In this document: in pieces, positions 47,406-60,283 of the stretch
Numbering within the stretch: the stretch's first letter is position 1
Layout: each line of letters starts with the position of its first letter
Source of the DNA: Gymnopus androsaceus JB14
Taxonomy: Eukaryota; Basidiomycota; Agaricomycetes; Agaricales; Omphalotaceae
Length of the DNA: 64,000 bases
Assembly: GCA_009733575.1 (NCBI GenBank)
Contig: ML769670.1
Coordinates: forward strand, 1-64,000
Direction of reading: 5' to 3'
The notes under the pieces: model-generated
What the model was told of the DNA's origin: nothing
Seen by the model: only the letters and a program-made list of their open reading frames with translations
Databases searched by the model: none
Program-made: the position numbers and the translations under genes

Positions 47406-49622
47406 CTAAGCATCCTTCTGCAATTCAAATTTCTCTTGCAACATATACTTGAGTGGTTTTTGCATCCAGGATTTGGGAATCTGTACATGCAATTGTTTGG
47501 TGTCTGGATGAACAGATTAAAGATGGCAAACCTCATTGACAACCTCAAAACCTCCTCTCATCCATTTGTGCTCATGCAATGACTCTTTGATCCATATGTC
47601 CAGGCGCTTGAAAACCTTATCAGCTCCCAGTGACTGGCCTGCATCTGTTAACACAATCCAAGCACGAGGAACTTTTTCAACACTAGCTCCAACATCTAGA
47701 ATGTGAACCCCTGCAACTACAATGTCACTGATCAGTCCATCTGGTTGGTTGAGCAATGTGTTCTCAAGTTCTACTGGTGAGATCTGAGTTCCCATTGGGC
47801 TCTTCAAGGTGTCCTAACACAAACACACTATCAAATGAAACATTTTGTGATGTAAGACTGAAACATACTTTCTTTCGATCCTGGAAGCTAGATATAATTT
47901 AATGATTAGTTGAATCTTTATAATTATTTGGCTGGACTCACAAGAAAAATCCCTTGTTATCCACTTTGAAATGATCCCCTGTGCAAATCCACCCCCCTTC
48001 AAGAAATGTTGTATGGTTGGCTTGAGGATTGGCATAATAACCAGATGAAACATTGGGTCCCTTTAGAAGAAGCTCTCCAGTTTCCCCATACTCTGCTTCC
48101 ATTCCATCTTCACGCACAATGCGTGCTTCTAATCCTGGCCAAAGAACACCGGTGCATTCAGGGGGTGGGCTTACATCTTTGAGTATGCCAGGTGTGGGTG
48201 TTCCAATTGCTCCCATTGTCTGATTAGTTGTCAGTGAAAATAAAGCAGACCAAAAATGATGACTCACAACTTCAGTGAGACCGTACCCTATAAGGTTTTA
48301 CTTAGTACCATGAGAGACAACAAGAAATGTGTAATACCTTCTGAGATGTACAAAGCATTACCCATCGACTTCTTGAGTCCACGTACAATTGAAGGAGGTA
48401 AATTTGCTCCCGCACAAAGGAGTGTCTTGACTGATGACAAGTCACTATTCTGTAAGAGTGGTGAAAACAGGATTTGTTGCAAATATCCTGGAGTTGCGGA
48501 CATGAGCTCAACATGATGTCTGCACAACTCAATTATCATATAATTGGATACAGTCATACAGAGGTCAAACTAACCTTTCAATCAGTTTTATAACTTGCTC
48601 CACATCAAACTGTTTCAAAATAAATATGGTTGCTGGTACTAGGAACCCACTACAGAATAAATTATTATCAATAGACTTTGAGCTTTGCTAAAGTGGTTTA
48701 CGTCATTGTCAACATATTGCAGCCCATGGCAAGACTCGATGGCAGGAAATTTAGCCAAATGGCTGGAGTTTTAGTGTGACCAGTTTGAGGTGTCTGCTAC
48801 AGCTTCGTTGGGATCCACAGAAAAACCTTTTGAATATATATTACCTTTCCAAGTACTCCTTCTTTTATTGCAATCTGTAGCAATGTCCCTATCAAATTTC
48901 CATGGGTGATCGTAACAGCTAAATCCATGTCAGCTCAAGTGACAGACATTAAAGGGAGTAGCAAACGTTTCGGAAATCCTCCCGTGCCACTGGAGAAAAT
49001 GAGGTACGCGACGGTACTGGGTTGTGCTGGCCTTGCACCAAGTGAGTCCATCTGTACCATTGGCTGATCCACCAAAGAAGTGAAATATGCATGGTTGGAG
49101 ACACAAGAGTCCAAAGTGAATATTTTCCTGTCCGGGAATTCCGATAACGAGAGTTTCAGATTGTCCAAAATTTCACTGGAGGCAAAGATATGAGATATTG
49201 GCACCTGAGAGAACAGGCCTGCCAATTCCTTCTTAGTTGCAGTAGGGCTAACAATGACAAAAGGAGTAGCCAAGTATATCAAGGCATGAAACAAAACAAT
49301 GAATTCCTGGAATGATTGGTATTAAGCAAGTTAGTATTTATATTAACCACTAGCATACCGAAGAATTAAAGGCCACAATTCCAACAAAGTCATTGCCATT
49401 CCTATCTTGCAAACACCCTGTAAGGGCTGTAGCGGCAAGTTTGATACGATCCATGAACTCGAATCTCGTGCGTTGCTGCCCGCTGTGAGTATCAATATGG
49501 ATCACATAGTCTTGAGAGGGACTGGTATGGAATAAGATGTTGTGGTAATTGGTGGGAGGAATTACCGGAATTTCCTGGTAGTGAGGCTTGACAAGCATTG
49601 TCACGTTTTGATACTGATTCAA
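47406..49622 (-). CDS. AMP-dependent acyl-CoA/acyl-AMP ligase family enzyme
   Basis: Read on the minus strand from MNQYQNVTMLVKPHYQE, about ten exons join in frame. Adenylation-domain motifs (PF00501) appear in order: EFIVLFHALIYLATPFVIVS, the phosphate loop YLIFSSGTGGFPKPVTITHGN, SATPGYLQQILF, CAGANLPPS, YGLTEV, GELLLKGPNVSSGYY, then GGWICTGDHFKVDNKGFF and the hinge IERKKDTLKSPMGTQISPVELE. The C-terminal end IPKSWMQKPLKYMLQEKF replaces the usual P-T-G-K, but a Lys is kept at the catalytic place. It activates a carboxylic acid as acyl-AMP; a long-chain or aryl acid is likely. There is no carrier or thioesterase domain. It is downstream of and co-oriented with the CFA-synthase-family gene, about 600 bp away. 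Confidence 0.88.
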
Positions 49623-50231
49623 GGAGCAGGCATCGACTCTTATGTAGTGTTCCGCCGTAGCAAAATATCCATAGCGCCATTTAATTCACTAATAATCCAG
49701 GTCAACAGGCAGTAATATATTTGATGTATCAGATGCTTGGAAGATCAGCTTCTGAATAGCGCTTTTCACGGTACCGTAGTTCGATTGCTATGCAAAGAAT
49801 GGCCTTGAACGGTATGGTGAAAAGTCCCGAAGCAGTAGGAATCTTATAAAGAGGTACATCCGGTCGAACATAAGCTCTCGATAAGCCTGGAGGCTTTATA
49901 AGCAGAGCCATAGAACCTTCTGTCGACGTCGACCAGAAGATCTGACAGATCCGGCCGTAGTACTGTAATTTGAATGCAATGCTTGCCAAATGCTTGCGGT
50001 ATGTACCTGAGGCTTGCTACTCAAAATACAAACATCGAGTCACCTTAGCTTTTCAATCAAGGAGTCATAAGAGATATTTGATATAGGCTCATACGGACCA
50101 CGGCTTCCTTCAGCACTCTTCAGCAGTACGCTAGATAGTACCGTAAAATCAATCTTAAGCTTAATTGAAATTACATACATCGCAGTAAAGACAACGAAAA
50201 CACCGGAGGAACGTGTTTACAGATTCTTCAG
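49623..50231. other. Spacer between the ligase and methyltransferase genes
   Basis: Contains an 86-codon minus-strand frame (49729-49989, MASIAFKLQYYGRI...) with no recognisable domain, possibly leader or promoter sequence of the ligase gene. I do not support it as a gene. Confidence 0.45.
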
Positions 50232-52048
50232 TCACATTTTTGCCCGATATTCTCCTAGAATATGAATTGATAAACTTCTCATGAAGGGAGAAAAAGAAGT
50301 ACTGACGGGTCGCGTGAATGTCCAGCAATTCAGTGAAGTGTACCCCTTTGCGTAGCCAGCTTCTGCGTAGGCAAACATATACTTCCATTTACGTCTAAAA
50401 GATTCCAGGTTTTGGAGGTCATTAAGCTGCGGATACTCCTTCTGAAGTCTTTCCACAATATCACCGTGGAAATTGAGCTCGAGGCGCCTGAAATTTCTGT
50501 GAATACCAAACCTCCATTAACAAGGGATTAACATCACCTATTCCACTCTCTCAAGGTTCGCGGATAGTCTAATCAGAAATAAAGATTAAATAGATGAAAG
50601 CCAGTTTATGTTTTCGTACATACGCATATTATGATCCTCAAGATTCACCAGAACCAATCTTCCAGGAGTAGCACTTTGAACCCAGCCAGGCAGCGCTGTT
50701 GCACTGGGAAGAAATGTGTTTGGCCAATGATAATGTCGAGCAAAACAATTGGATCTGTAAAATATTAGCTTACCAGTAACGGATGCATCGGATTTGATGG
50801 GGCTTACTGAAACATGGAAAATCTGAACTCAGGTTGCGATGTTGCAGTGATTACCACTGTTCCTCTCCTTTTCTTTAAAGCCCAGTCAATCATCTTGAAG
50901 TAAGTACTGCGGTGGGCGGGTCCAACGGCCTTTGATCATGATGTAAATTCAGCGAGAACAGTGGTTTGAATGACTGCTTGACAACAAACCTCTATCATCT
51001 CGCAGCTTATGAATGCATCAAATGACCCTGCGAAGGAGCTGGGAAGCTGGCGATAGTCCGTCAGGTGTACATGTACTGATTTTTCCACACCTTCCGCCTT
51101 GGCTCTTGCTTCTACCATATGCTTTTGCTGGGAAGACAAAGTAACCGTCTCCACAGTGCATCCCATCTTGGCTGCCTAATATTCTGGAAATTGCAGATAC
51201 ACAGTTAAGCATAAAAGAATGGCATACCGAGATTGCTAGTGCTCCCCATCCTGATCCAATCTCCAAAATATGGTCGCCAGCCTGTACTCTGGCTTTTGAC
51301 AAAATGTGAGCGATTTTCCTTTGCTGAGCTCTCTCCAATGCATATACATCGCTGTCGTGTCTTTCGATGTCTCCGCGCACACCGCCATCATCGTCGCCAT
51401 CCCACAGCGCACATGAATACATCATATCCTGGCTAAGGAAGCACTGAAATGAAGTTAAGTACTAGCTAGTTTGAAATGACAAGGCAAAAGCAACAAACCC
51501 GGTAAAAGTCGTTAGATGTATCATACGCTATTTCCTGCTCTGAAGTTGAAATATCACTTGGCACTATCATTGAATGCTAAAAACCCACCACATTCCATTT
51601 GGCCATCTTTATACTCTGCCTTCCACAGAGTGTTATCATTGCCGCGGAGAAATAGCCTGACACTGCGCTCGCAATGGAAGATATCCCATCCAGGGTTTGG
51701 CGATTATTCAACCAGATCTAAAACAAAATGTTCAGGCTTGTAGTTTGAATTTGTAAAATTCACTTGCATCGAAAACACTCTTTAAGTCTGGACTGTCAAC
51801 CTCGGACTTCATGTATGCTTCGGAGACTGGGGTTATTCAGATTTTTCACTATGTCGCGACTCAGAAACATTGAGCTTACAGCCTAGATCCAAGGTCAGGA
51901 AGATTCGCCCCCAAGCCTTCTTGTCCTTTATCTTGATAACGGCAGGACTTTGGCCAGCTGCGGGTACACCAAAGTGATAGATTTCGCCAGATGGCTGGTC
52001 TTCTAAAACCATTTCGCCGATTTGTATCCCTGTTTGAAGTGCAAGCAA
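50232..52048 (-). CDS. Cyclopropane-fatty-acyl-phospholipid synthase family methyltransferase
   Basis: The minus strand shows an N-terminal part (IQIGEMVLEDQPSGEIYHFG, AWGRIFLTLDLG, YMKSEVDSPDLKSVFD) and the SAM-methyltransferase core of the CMAS family (PF02353): AYDTSNDFY, FLSQDMMYSCALW, DHILEIGSGWGALAIS (SAM motif I), VETVTLSSQQ, and FDAFISCEMIEAVG with the family's CEM(I)E, then KYMFAYAEAGYAKGYTSLNC near the end. The enzyme transfers a methyl or methylene from SAM to lipid acyl chains. A GCAAGT donor after KSVFD suggests a GC-AG intron. The stretch between GISSIASA and AYDTSNDF cannot be held in one frame, so an exon is uncertain or an indel present. The start is tentative; a 5' exon may lie upstream of 52048. 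Confidence 0.78.
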
Positions 52049-52489
52049 AATACGTGAGCGTCCTTAAATCAAATCATTAAAATGTCATTCATTGTCTTGA
52101 AATACTTTGGTGGAGCAACAAACCATATGTATAAAGAATTCTAGACAGGTAGCCTCCCAGAAGACCACCATCTATGATATAAGCTTGCCAGGTTTTATCG
52201 TGCATATTGAAGCTAGTACTAGAACTGCAAGTGATTTTGGTAATGGACATTGGACAGCAGCCGGTTTAAATGGTGCTGCAGCAAAAAATAGGTAATGATG
52301 ACTTTAATAATTTACCGCTAAGCCTGTATTTGATATCTGTATGAACGTACCCTTAACGCTGCTCCGAGAGAGGGTTTAATCAAGTTCTTGGCGTATGTAG
52401 AATTGACCGCTTATGTCGGCCGCTTCAAGGTTTCAAAGACGAGATGTCCGGGAATAAGATTGACAGATTTCATCAATGGAGCAAGCGTA

Positions 52490-52577
52490 CAGTGACGGCG
52501 GTTAATGATGAACCACCCGGCAATTCAATTCAATTTAATAAGCCATGTGGGTGGTTCATCATTAACCGCCGTCACTG
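52490..52577. mobile_element. 88-bp hairpin MITE with TA duplication
   Basis: Perfect 29-base arms, CAGTGACGGCGGTTAATG running to ACCACCC, and the reverse complement on the right, around a loop of about 30 bases rich in AATTCAATT. TA dinucleotides flank it (52488-52489, 52578-52579), as for Tc1/mariner-type insertions. No coding capacity. Confidence 0.85.
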
Positions 52578-53269
52578 TAGTATTCTGAGTGTATTTCGAC
52601 GCTGGTAATAGTCATCAAGAGGGTCCAGAGATTCAGGTCCGTTATACCAGTGGGTGGTTGGTTGCCACTTTGAGACCTTTCCTTTCACGCCGTAATTACA
52701 ATGATTTGTTGAAAATTGGCTCTGACCTCATGTCTGGAATGGAGCCAGGTTTTCATAAATACAACTGTGTGGTAAGTATAGTAGTTATGTTGTCATCAGT
52801 TCTTGGTAAGGTGCTCAGTTCAGTTCCTCAACCTTGTACTTTTTGCTTTTTGGCTTTTACTAGGATTTTCTCCACCATACAGCAACATTTTCAATCACTG
52901 TATGATACCCTACTGTTTTTGTGGTTTCATAGCTATTTTTCACATTTTTCTGCGGCAGGCAGGCATGCCAGAATCCATTTTGTTCTCCAATGATTTTTTG
53001 ATTATTTTCTCTACATGCTTTCAAAGCTCAAGTTCTCCACCCAAATGATATAAAGGTATGTTTATCTAATACAGTCATCAACGGGTCCTTTGAATGTGTG
53101 AGTCCTTTATACAAACAGCTTGGAGGACCTCATTTTTGGACATTTTCACTTCGGACTTGATGCAGTATTAAAGTATAACATACTTACTCTGCATCATTCT
53201 GAGGACATCACCAAAACCTGGGTGAAGGTCATAGCAGCTATAGCAACCTATAGCAATCCAGCAGCCATA

Positions 53270-53554
53270 CATCAGCAAAACCTGGATGGTTGATAAGACA
53301 TCTTAATACATTCTGGAGCAAGGGTACCCTCTCCAGAGTGCTCCAGACTCCAGAGAGCTCAGAGAGCTCAGAGCACTCAGAGCCATTCAATCACTTTTGG
53401 ACAGGTTTGACAGCTGTCAAAAAGCCATCAAAAAGCCATCAAAAAGTGATTGAATGGTTCTGAGCACTCTGAGCACTCTGGAGCACTCTGGAGAGGGTAC
53501 CCTTGCTCCAGAATGAATCAAGATGTCTTATCTACCATCCAGGTTTTGCTGATG
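53270..53554. mobile_element. Foldback element, TCAGCAAAACCTGG family, copy 2
   Basis: Ends CATCAGCAAAACCTGGATGG and its complement. Arms of about 125 bases pair almost fully, including GATAAGACATCTT, CTGGAGCAAGGGTACCCTC and CCATTCAATCACTTTT. The centre holds TTTGACAGCTGTCAAAA, as in the partial copy near 1370. It is inserted next to a truncated sister end (ACCAAAACCTGGGTGAA at about 53211) that matches copy 1. No ORF. Confidence 0.8.
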
Positions 53555-56195
53555 AACCATGAATTGGACTCAGTTTAGACCGTGGACTGGTCTATTCTCA
53601 ATCAGTTCATTTTGCAGTCCAATCCAGTGCAATTCATGGTTTATTTGCAGTTCATTGGATTGGACCTCTAAACTCTACAAGGGAGTCAAGAGTCACACAT
53701 ATAACAAGTGCCTTAACTGTTTTCAATAGAAAGATAAGCTGCATCAGGCAATTGTCACACTGTTCCAAGGACTCAAAATTGCATGATAACAGCATTTTCA
53801 ACTGATAGTCCTCTGGCAGCTTGAGATTACATTCTCTCGAGTCATGAAAGTGATATTTTCCCATCTGCTGGTCTAGGAGAACATGTCTACTTGGTTTATA
53901 TTATGTCTCGCTGAAAACTGACACCTTCCAAGATGTAACTATGTGAGGCTGGTCAAAGGACTCTTTAGTGGCTGTACATTATTTAGATCCATCTCAGAAT
54001 GCAAAAGAATTCCTTCTTTATTGCTTTTATGTTGAATTTTCCATGCTGCAGGCATGCTGGACCATATTCATCATTACTGAAACCATGTTTGCATCAAGGA
54101 ATAAAGCCTGTCACGTAGGGCTCCATCCTATTACATTGCAATTACTTGGAAACCTGTAAGTAATAGAAATGGGCTGTAACCATTTCAATACCTATTATAA
54201 TGAGTACATACTGTACATAATTAATTGGTTTTGGAAATTTTACTTGATTTGGTGTGGAATAACCTTGGAAGAATTACTGGAAGGTAAGTAACGAAATTTT
54301 CTTTAGTTATTGTCTCTACTATCATTGCATTGTGGAGGTCCATGCTAAGATAGCAGGAGCAAGACTGGCATTGCATAAATGCTTACCCAAAGAATCTCAA
54401 GCAATGTGACTGATGATGCAAACCATCAAAGTCATTCCAGAGGGCCTCAATCAAGCTTCAATATTCAAATTAACCATGACTTGAAGCTTACACATCAGCA
54501 AACCCTGAACAAGTTTCAGAACCCATGCCAAATCTACTAGGACCCTGCTCCAATTTCTGAGCTGATCCAAATTAATCTGAGTACTGTAACATTTTGATCA
54601 AGAGTTCAGTCATCCATCATCCTCAAAAAAATATCTGAATGCAGTTTTAATTTTTTCTTGATTTTTCAGATTTCTTTTGTATTTTTTTTGGTCAAAAATT
54701 TCAGAATCAATGAACTCTTGATCAAAATGATACAGTATTAAATATTGAATACATTAATACTATCCATCTCTATTCAAAAACATCTGAAAATAAGTGAATG
54801 AATCCGGTATGGTCTGAATATTGTCCCTGCCACCATTCCCTGCCCATTCTCCAGCCCCATTCACCACACATACATACACTACTGTCTCCCAGAGCCTGGA
54901 ACCTCAGAAACACTGTTGTCACAGCCACTGATACCATTTGCAGGATTTCCAGTCATCTCATTTGCCTTCTGAATTTGAATCTAGCAACTTGTAAGCTTGA
55001 GAAAATATTGCAAAAAAACAGCATCACTGACCTTTCTTGAGATTTTCATTTGTAAGTACCTTGTATGTCTGTGGTGAAGTTTGGCCTGAGCAAAAACCAA
55101 AGAAATGCACAACCATATGCCTTTATCCTTGATTGCAGAGTGGTAACAAATTTGCAGTGTAGAAGACCTTGTCTTGAAAAATTTCCAGACACAGATAGAG
55201 GAACCTTCCACTTGAGTGTTTATGTGAGCACAAGCACTCTTGGCAGATGGGGATGTCACTGGTGATACACTGATTTTTCAGCTAAGGCTAGAACTGCGCA
55301 GAACTAATAATCCTAAGTTCTGTCTGTAACAAAACACAGTTGATAAGAGAACTATAGTGAGCCCAAGCTGATAGTTAAAATCTACCAAGGACCTATTCTA
55401 CCCAAGAGGTTGCAGAGTAACAGTACGTGTAATGGTACCATACTTAACTTTGTGAATGTGCCTTGATCAAAGTCCTATGTATGGTATGGTGTAGCAAGGA
55501 AAGCTTGTTGGATAACAAGTTGCTGACCAAGGCAGATAAACGAGCCCACATGCCAGCTATACTAGGCTAGGGAGTCATCAAAGGATATACCCAGGGGGTC
55601 AAAGTCTTGACTGAGGCATTGCTTCCACAATCAGCTCACCAGGAGTCTTCACGACACTCAATTTTATTAAACAAAGCAAGGTGGACTGAGATGGGGATGT
55701 GCCTTAACTGGTACCCTCAAAAGATGACACTTGTTGGAAAGCGCCTAGGCAAATCATTGCAGCAAGCCAATGCACCCACATAACCAACTTGCTGTAGCTA
55801 CTTCACAAGCATGGAAGGACCAAGGAGAATTTCTATCCAAGCCTTAGTGTTTCAGCAAGATCCATATGCTACTAGGCATCTAGACTCTGGAACTAGGAGT
55901 AATGACTAGTCTCCCATTGGCAAGGAAAACATAGAATACTTCCAAGGGCTGTTCCGCCAAAGGAACTAGCAAGTCTTGTAAAAAGGCAAATGACTCAAGT
56001 TGATTCAGATCAAAATCCCAAAAGTCAACCCAATTGAGGAAGACAAACAAATGAGGCAGAGAAATATCAAGGCAAAACCATAGTACACACACATATATGG
56101 ACATTATTTTATCTTTTCCTATTTACTTATTCTGTTTCATCTTATCTCACTCAGTTTCTCTCATTTTCCTATTTATTATATCTTGCTCAGGGCAC

Positions 56196-56822
56196 TCAGA
56201 AAGTAATGGTCTGGGTATTTTTTGACAATATTTCAAGAACAACTTTGAATTTCCATTAGGTCTAAGTTAGAGAGTTTATCTATAGAGTATTTAAAATTTT
56301 TAGATATAGGTTACAAATCATGTGCATGGGAATTGGCTGCTATTTTTTTTCAAGAAATGCTGTGTTTGCCATTGGAAAGAGCAACATCAAAAACAGGGGT
56401 TACCACTTATCCACTAGGAAAATCATTTAATTTGACCTCCCCATTATTGCCTGAAGATGCTCTAAAAATGCCAAAAATGGTCAAAATGACTAAAATGAGC
56501 CAAAACTTGCACATTTGCAGCTCAGATGGTGGCATCAAATTCAATCATTTTTCTAGGGGAAAAGTTGTAACCCCCATTTTCGATGTTGCTCTTTCCAATG
56601 GTGAACACAGCTTTTCTTGAAAAAAATTATCCATGGCTGCAGATTTTGGAAATTCTTATAAAATATTCATATAGCAGCCAATTCCCATGTATATAGTTTG
56701 TAACCTATATCTAGAAATTGTAAATATTCTATAGATAAACTCTGTAACTTAAACCTAATAGAAATTCACAGTCGTTCTTGAAATATTGTTGAAAAACACC
56801 TGGACCATTACTTTCCAAGCAC
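56196..56822. mobile_element. Long foldback element
   Basis: The left arm (about 56196-56400) runs GGAAAGTAATGGTC-like ends, AATATTTCAAGAAC, GTGCATGGGAATTGGCTGCT and TGCCATTGGAAAGAGCAAC. The right arm (about 56560-56822) repeats these in reverse complement. A spacer of about 160 bp separates them. The 95-codon frame inside (56333-56620) spans the fold and is not a gene. Confidence 0.7.
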
Positions 56823-57904
56823 CCAAGTATATAAGGGTAGCTATTCTATCTTGGAATCACAAGTTAGACTTGATACCTGAAACACAGTTCTATCTTAGGA
56901 CCTGTAGTGATTTGCACATGCTCAGACATGCCTGCATTGTCCTCTACAACCTTTGAAATGGGTGGCCTTCTTGTAACCTTGATAATACTGAGGCAATTCA
57001 TTCTACTTCCTGGCTATTAAGTTGAGCATTCCTGGTTTGCATCTCGGAGAGAGGTCACATCAGTCTTAGGACCACGGGTGGAGCCTAACATGCACATCTT
57101 GCTGAGCCTGTTGTTGATTAGGAAGGTCTTGGACCCAAGTGTTGGCTTGGTGTAGTTTTATTAAGGAAGCTCCTTGGAGTGTTAGCTAGTCTACCAACAG
57201 ATTCTACCTCTTGCCTGCTCTTCACTGAGTGTGTTAAAAACACCTACTCAAGTGACTTGCATGGCAGTCATATAAGCTTGTTAGGTAACTCACAGGATTC
57301 CCTGAGAATTGGAGTATCATTGCGTGGCAATGTAAAGGCTCCCAATTCATGCTAATTTGTTTGTTGAGTTGGTGTACTGGACCTGTGCTTTGGTGTTTGC
57401 TTTCCCCCTCAATTAGTTCAGCACGTTGTCATACATTAGTTGGCTTTTCACAATCTTCCTCCAAATACAAACCTTGTTCATTTGTACTGCCTGTGCCACT
57501 GTCAAGTGCTTTTCTCTATGAATCAATTAGTAGTTGAGGGAACCTTTGACAACCTCCTTCCTTACATTAAATTAGACCTTTCAGATTGAATCTGATCAGG
57601 GTGATTGTTGTTTGGTTGGTTCTCATACCTAGCACAAATCTAACTCATCACTGGATTGCATGGAACATCATTTTCCTCTAAATTAGCATGGTTGATATCA
57701 CAAATCCATAACTCACCTGCTTATGGGTTTGAGATTGGCAACAAGAGTGAAGCTGAGTGTGTAGAAAGACTCTGAAAGAGATGTGCTTGTATGAAGACAA
57801 TGAAGATGTTATTGAGTCTGAGGTCTACTTATATACAAAAGGACTGGGACCCTAGCCACTACATAGGACTTATGATACTGTGCTGTAAGTACCTAACCAT
57901 GTAG

Positions 57905-58745
57905 GTCTGAAAGTGCAGTGCGGTAACGGTTTGGTTTTTAGTCCCATTTTGGGAAAACTGTGAACTGCACCGGTGCTAAAATTTCTAAATTTAAGCAAAC
58001 CTTGCACTGAACTGCGGTTCTGAGCTGCACCGGTACAAGTTCAGTGCAGTTGTGCAGTTTGAACTGGTTCTGCATCTACTGTATAATTGCGACCTAAAAT
58101 GCCTGGGTTTTATGTGTTATGTTGAGAACTTCAAAAAGTGGAGCTCTTGGGCCAAAAATTAGCATTACGGAAGAAAATTCTGGTGTTTTTTGGGCATTTT
58201 GGCACAATTTTGAGTTACTATTTTGCAAAATTCAAAGTTCCTTGAACCCCATTATGCGTTATGGTTTTCAAAATGGCCAGAGACCATGTTACGGTTATGG
58301 GAACTTTGGGTCGTAATTATACAGTAATCAGTGCAAACTGGTGCAGAACCAGTTCAAACTGCAGTTTTAGTAGCTTTAAAAATTGAAGACTTGCATAATA
58401 AAATATAATTTACTATGAAAAGGTATTCAACAGGTCATTACAGTAAGTACAGCTTACTAGGATTACTGATACTAGCATTTGGTAGTAATACTTACCAGTT
58501 CTTAATTAATTAAGTACTCAATAAGTGACTAGTAGGTATTAGTATATGCTAATAAGTACTTACTATACTCACTATGTTAGTACCTACTGTACTATAATAC
58601 TTACTGCACTGAAACTTACTACTATACTAATACTTACTAGTAGGTAATGAATTATTAGTACTGGTAGCTTTATTATTATTACTAAGTTTTACTATGTGCA
58701 GTTACTGGTTTTCAGCAGTTATATGAACTGCACTTTCAAACCCTA
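57905..58745. mobile_element. Old inverted-repeat element carrying a nested MITE
   Basis: GAAAGTGCAGT near 57908 faces its complement ACTGCACTTTC near 58730, and GCAGTTC/GAACTGC words recur inside. A separate element is nested at 58079-58324. Boundaries are approximate. Confidence 0.4.
58079..58324. mobile_element. 246-bp MITE with TA duplication
   Basis: Terminal inverted repeats CTGTATAATTGCGACC and the complement of GGTCGTAATTATACAG, with one mismatch. Flanked by TA on both sides (58077-58078, 58325-58326). Mariner-like by its TA target; no transposase inside. Confidence 0.75.
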
Positions 58746-60283
58746 ACTGTCAGCCAAGCCTGCACATTTGATATTGTCAAGTGCCAGTGTCAAGTGTTAC
58801 CAACCACTTGAGCATGTCTGCACTAGAGGCATCTGTACATCTATTGTACTCTTACAAAAATAAGTTCAGTAATGTGTAATGCAGGGTAGTGAACTGGAGG
58901 GATTTCTATCTTTGTAATGCTTAATGCCGGCCTCTGAACTGGCATTTTTTGGCGTTTATAAGCCAATTTTGGCGGCCGGCTACACTGGCCACTATAAATT
59001 GAATTGAGTTTCAAGTTCATAATGCCACCTGACAGCAGCTGAACTATGAGCTCAGTGGGTCCAAGCCATAATGCATAACATCAGCTAAACTTAATATTGT
59101 AAGAGTACAGTATACTAGATAATAAAATATGTCATAGATAAGATAGTAAAGGGAAAATCTGTGACAGGTGAGGTGTAGAAATAATGAGTGCTTGAAGCAT
59201 GTGCTTGGGCACTTCACATATAATATGATATTCATGTAAGTAATTCATACTTTATTAATTTGCCTATGCTATGCTACTGCAATAGGCCAAAAAAAATTCA
59301 TTCCTTCCCCTTCATAAACCTTCAGCAGCTCAGCCATATTTTCTACATGAGTTAGTATGCATATGGTTTGAACACTCTTGAGCTGGATTTAAGCAAGTTA
59401 ATACTGTAAATAGAGACTAATTTTAGCCTGCGAGAGTCCAATATCCCACTGACATATCCAGCTTGCCAAAATTGGAATTTATTCCAACAGAGTGTGCTTT
59501 GCAATCTAATGGAAAGATTTCCCAAGATCATCATGATATAAAAAGATAACATTGCATTTTGTGGTCATGATTTACTGTCACCATGACTGGTAACTGTAAG
59601 CATTCAACAAACATTTAAACCTTTTGGATAATCCTCTTGCATCATCCTGGTCCATTCACCCATCAGTGAGCATATGTGTTTAATCATCATCAAAGGGTCC
59701 AAATTTTATCAATACATGATGACAAAGAAAATTTAGGGACCTCAGGGAGGCAACCATCCAACCACATGATGTCTAATAGTAATTATCTTATCTTTTGATT
59801 ATTCACATGCTTCTGATCTGTGATAAGATATGTCAGACCATCTCCTGCTTGTGCTCCTTATCTAAATCTTGTTTATGCTTAATATATTTCTAAATTGCAC
59901 TTAGACTTGAGAAAAGGGTGATTAGTGCTATATTTTTAGCCTCACAGACCCTTCAAACATGCAAAAATTACAAAATAATAATAATGATAGGTTGTTTCCT
60001 ACTACTAGTATTACTATTATATTACAGCAAACCTTGCAATAGAGTTTCAACCAGTAAAATAGGTAATTAATATGTTCCTTCGAAAGCCCTTCTCCAAAAG
60101 AATTTTGGTTCTGAAAAGATGTTTTGAGCTTGAAAGTTGTAGTACATATTTTGAGTAGTCCAGTACTGTAAATCCCCTTATTATAGACTCAACATAAACT
60201 CACCATAAATATCCCAAACTGCCACCAATCAGGCTCTCAAAATTCTTCTTGATCTTAAAAATATGGGCAACATGCATTAGCAA

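Noticed and set aside
56333..56620. 95-codon open frame
   Set aside because: It spans the two arms of a foldback element; the protein is an accident of the palindrome.
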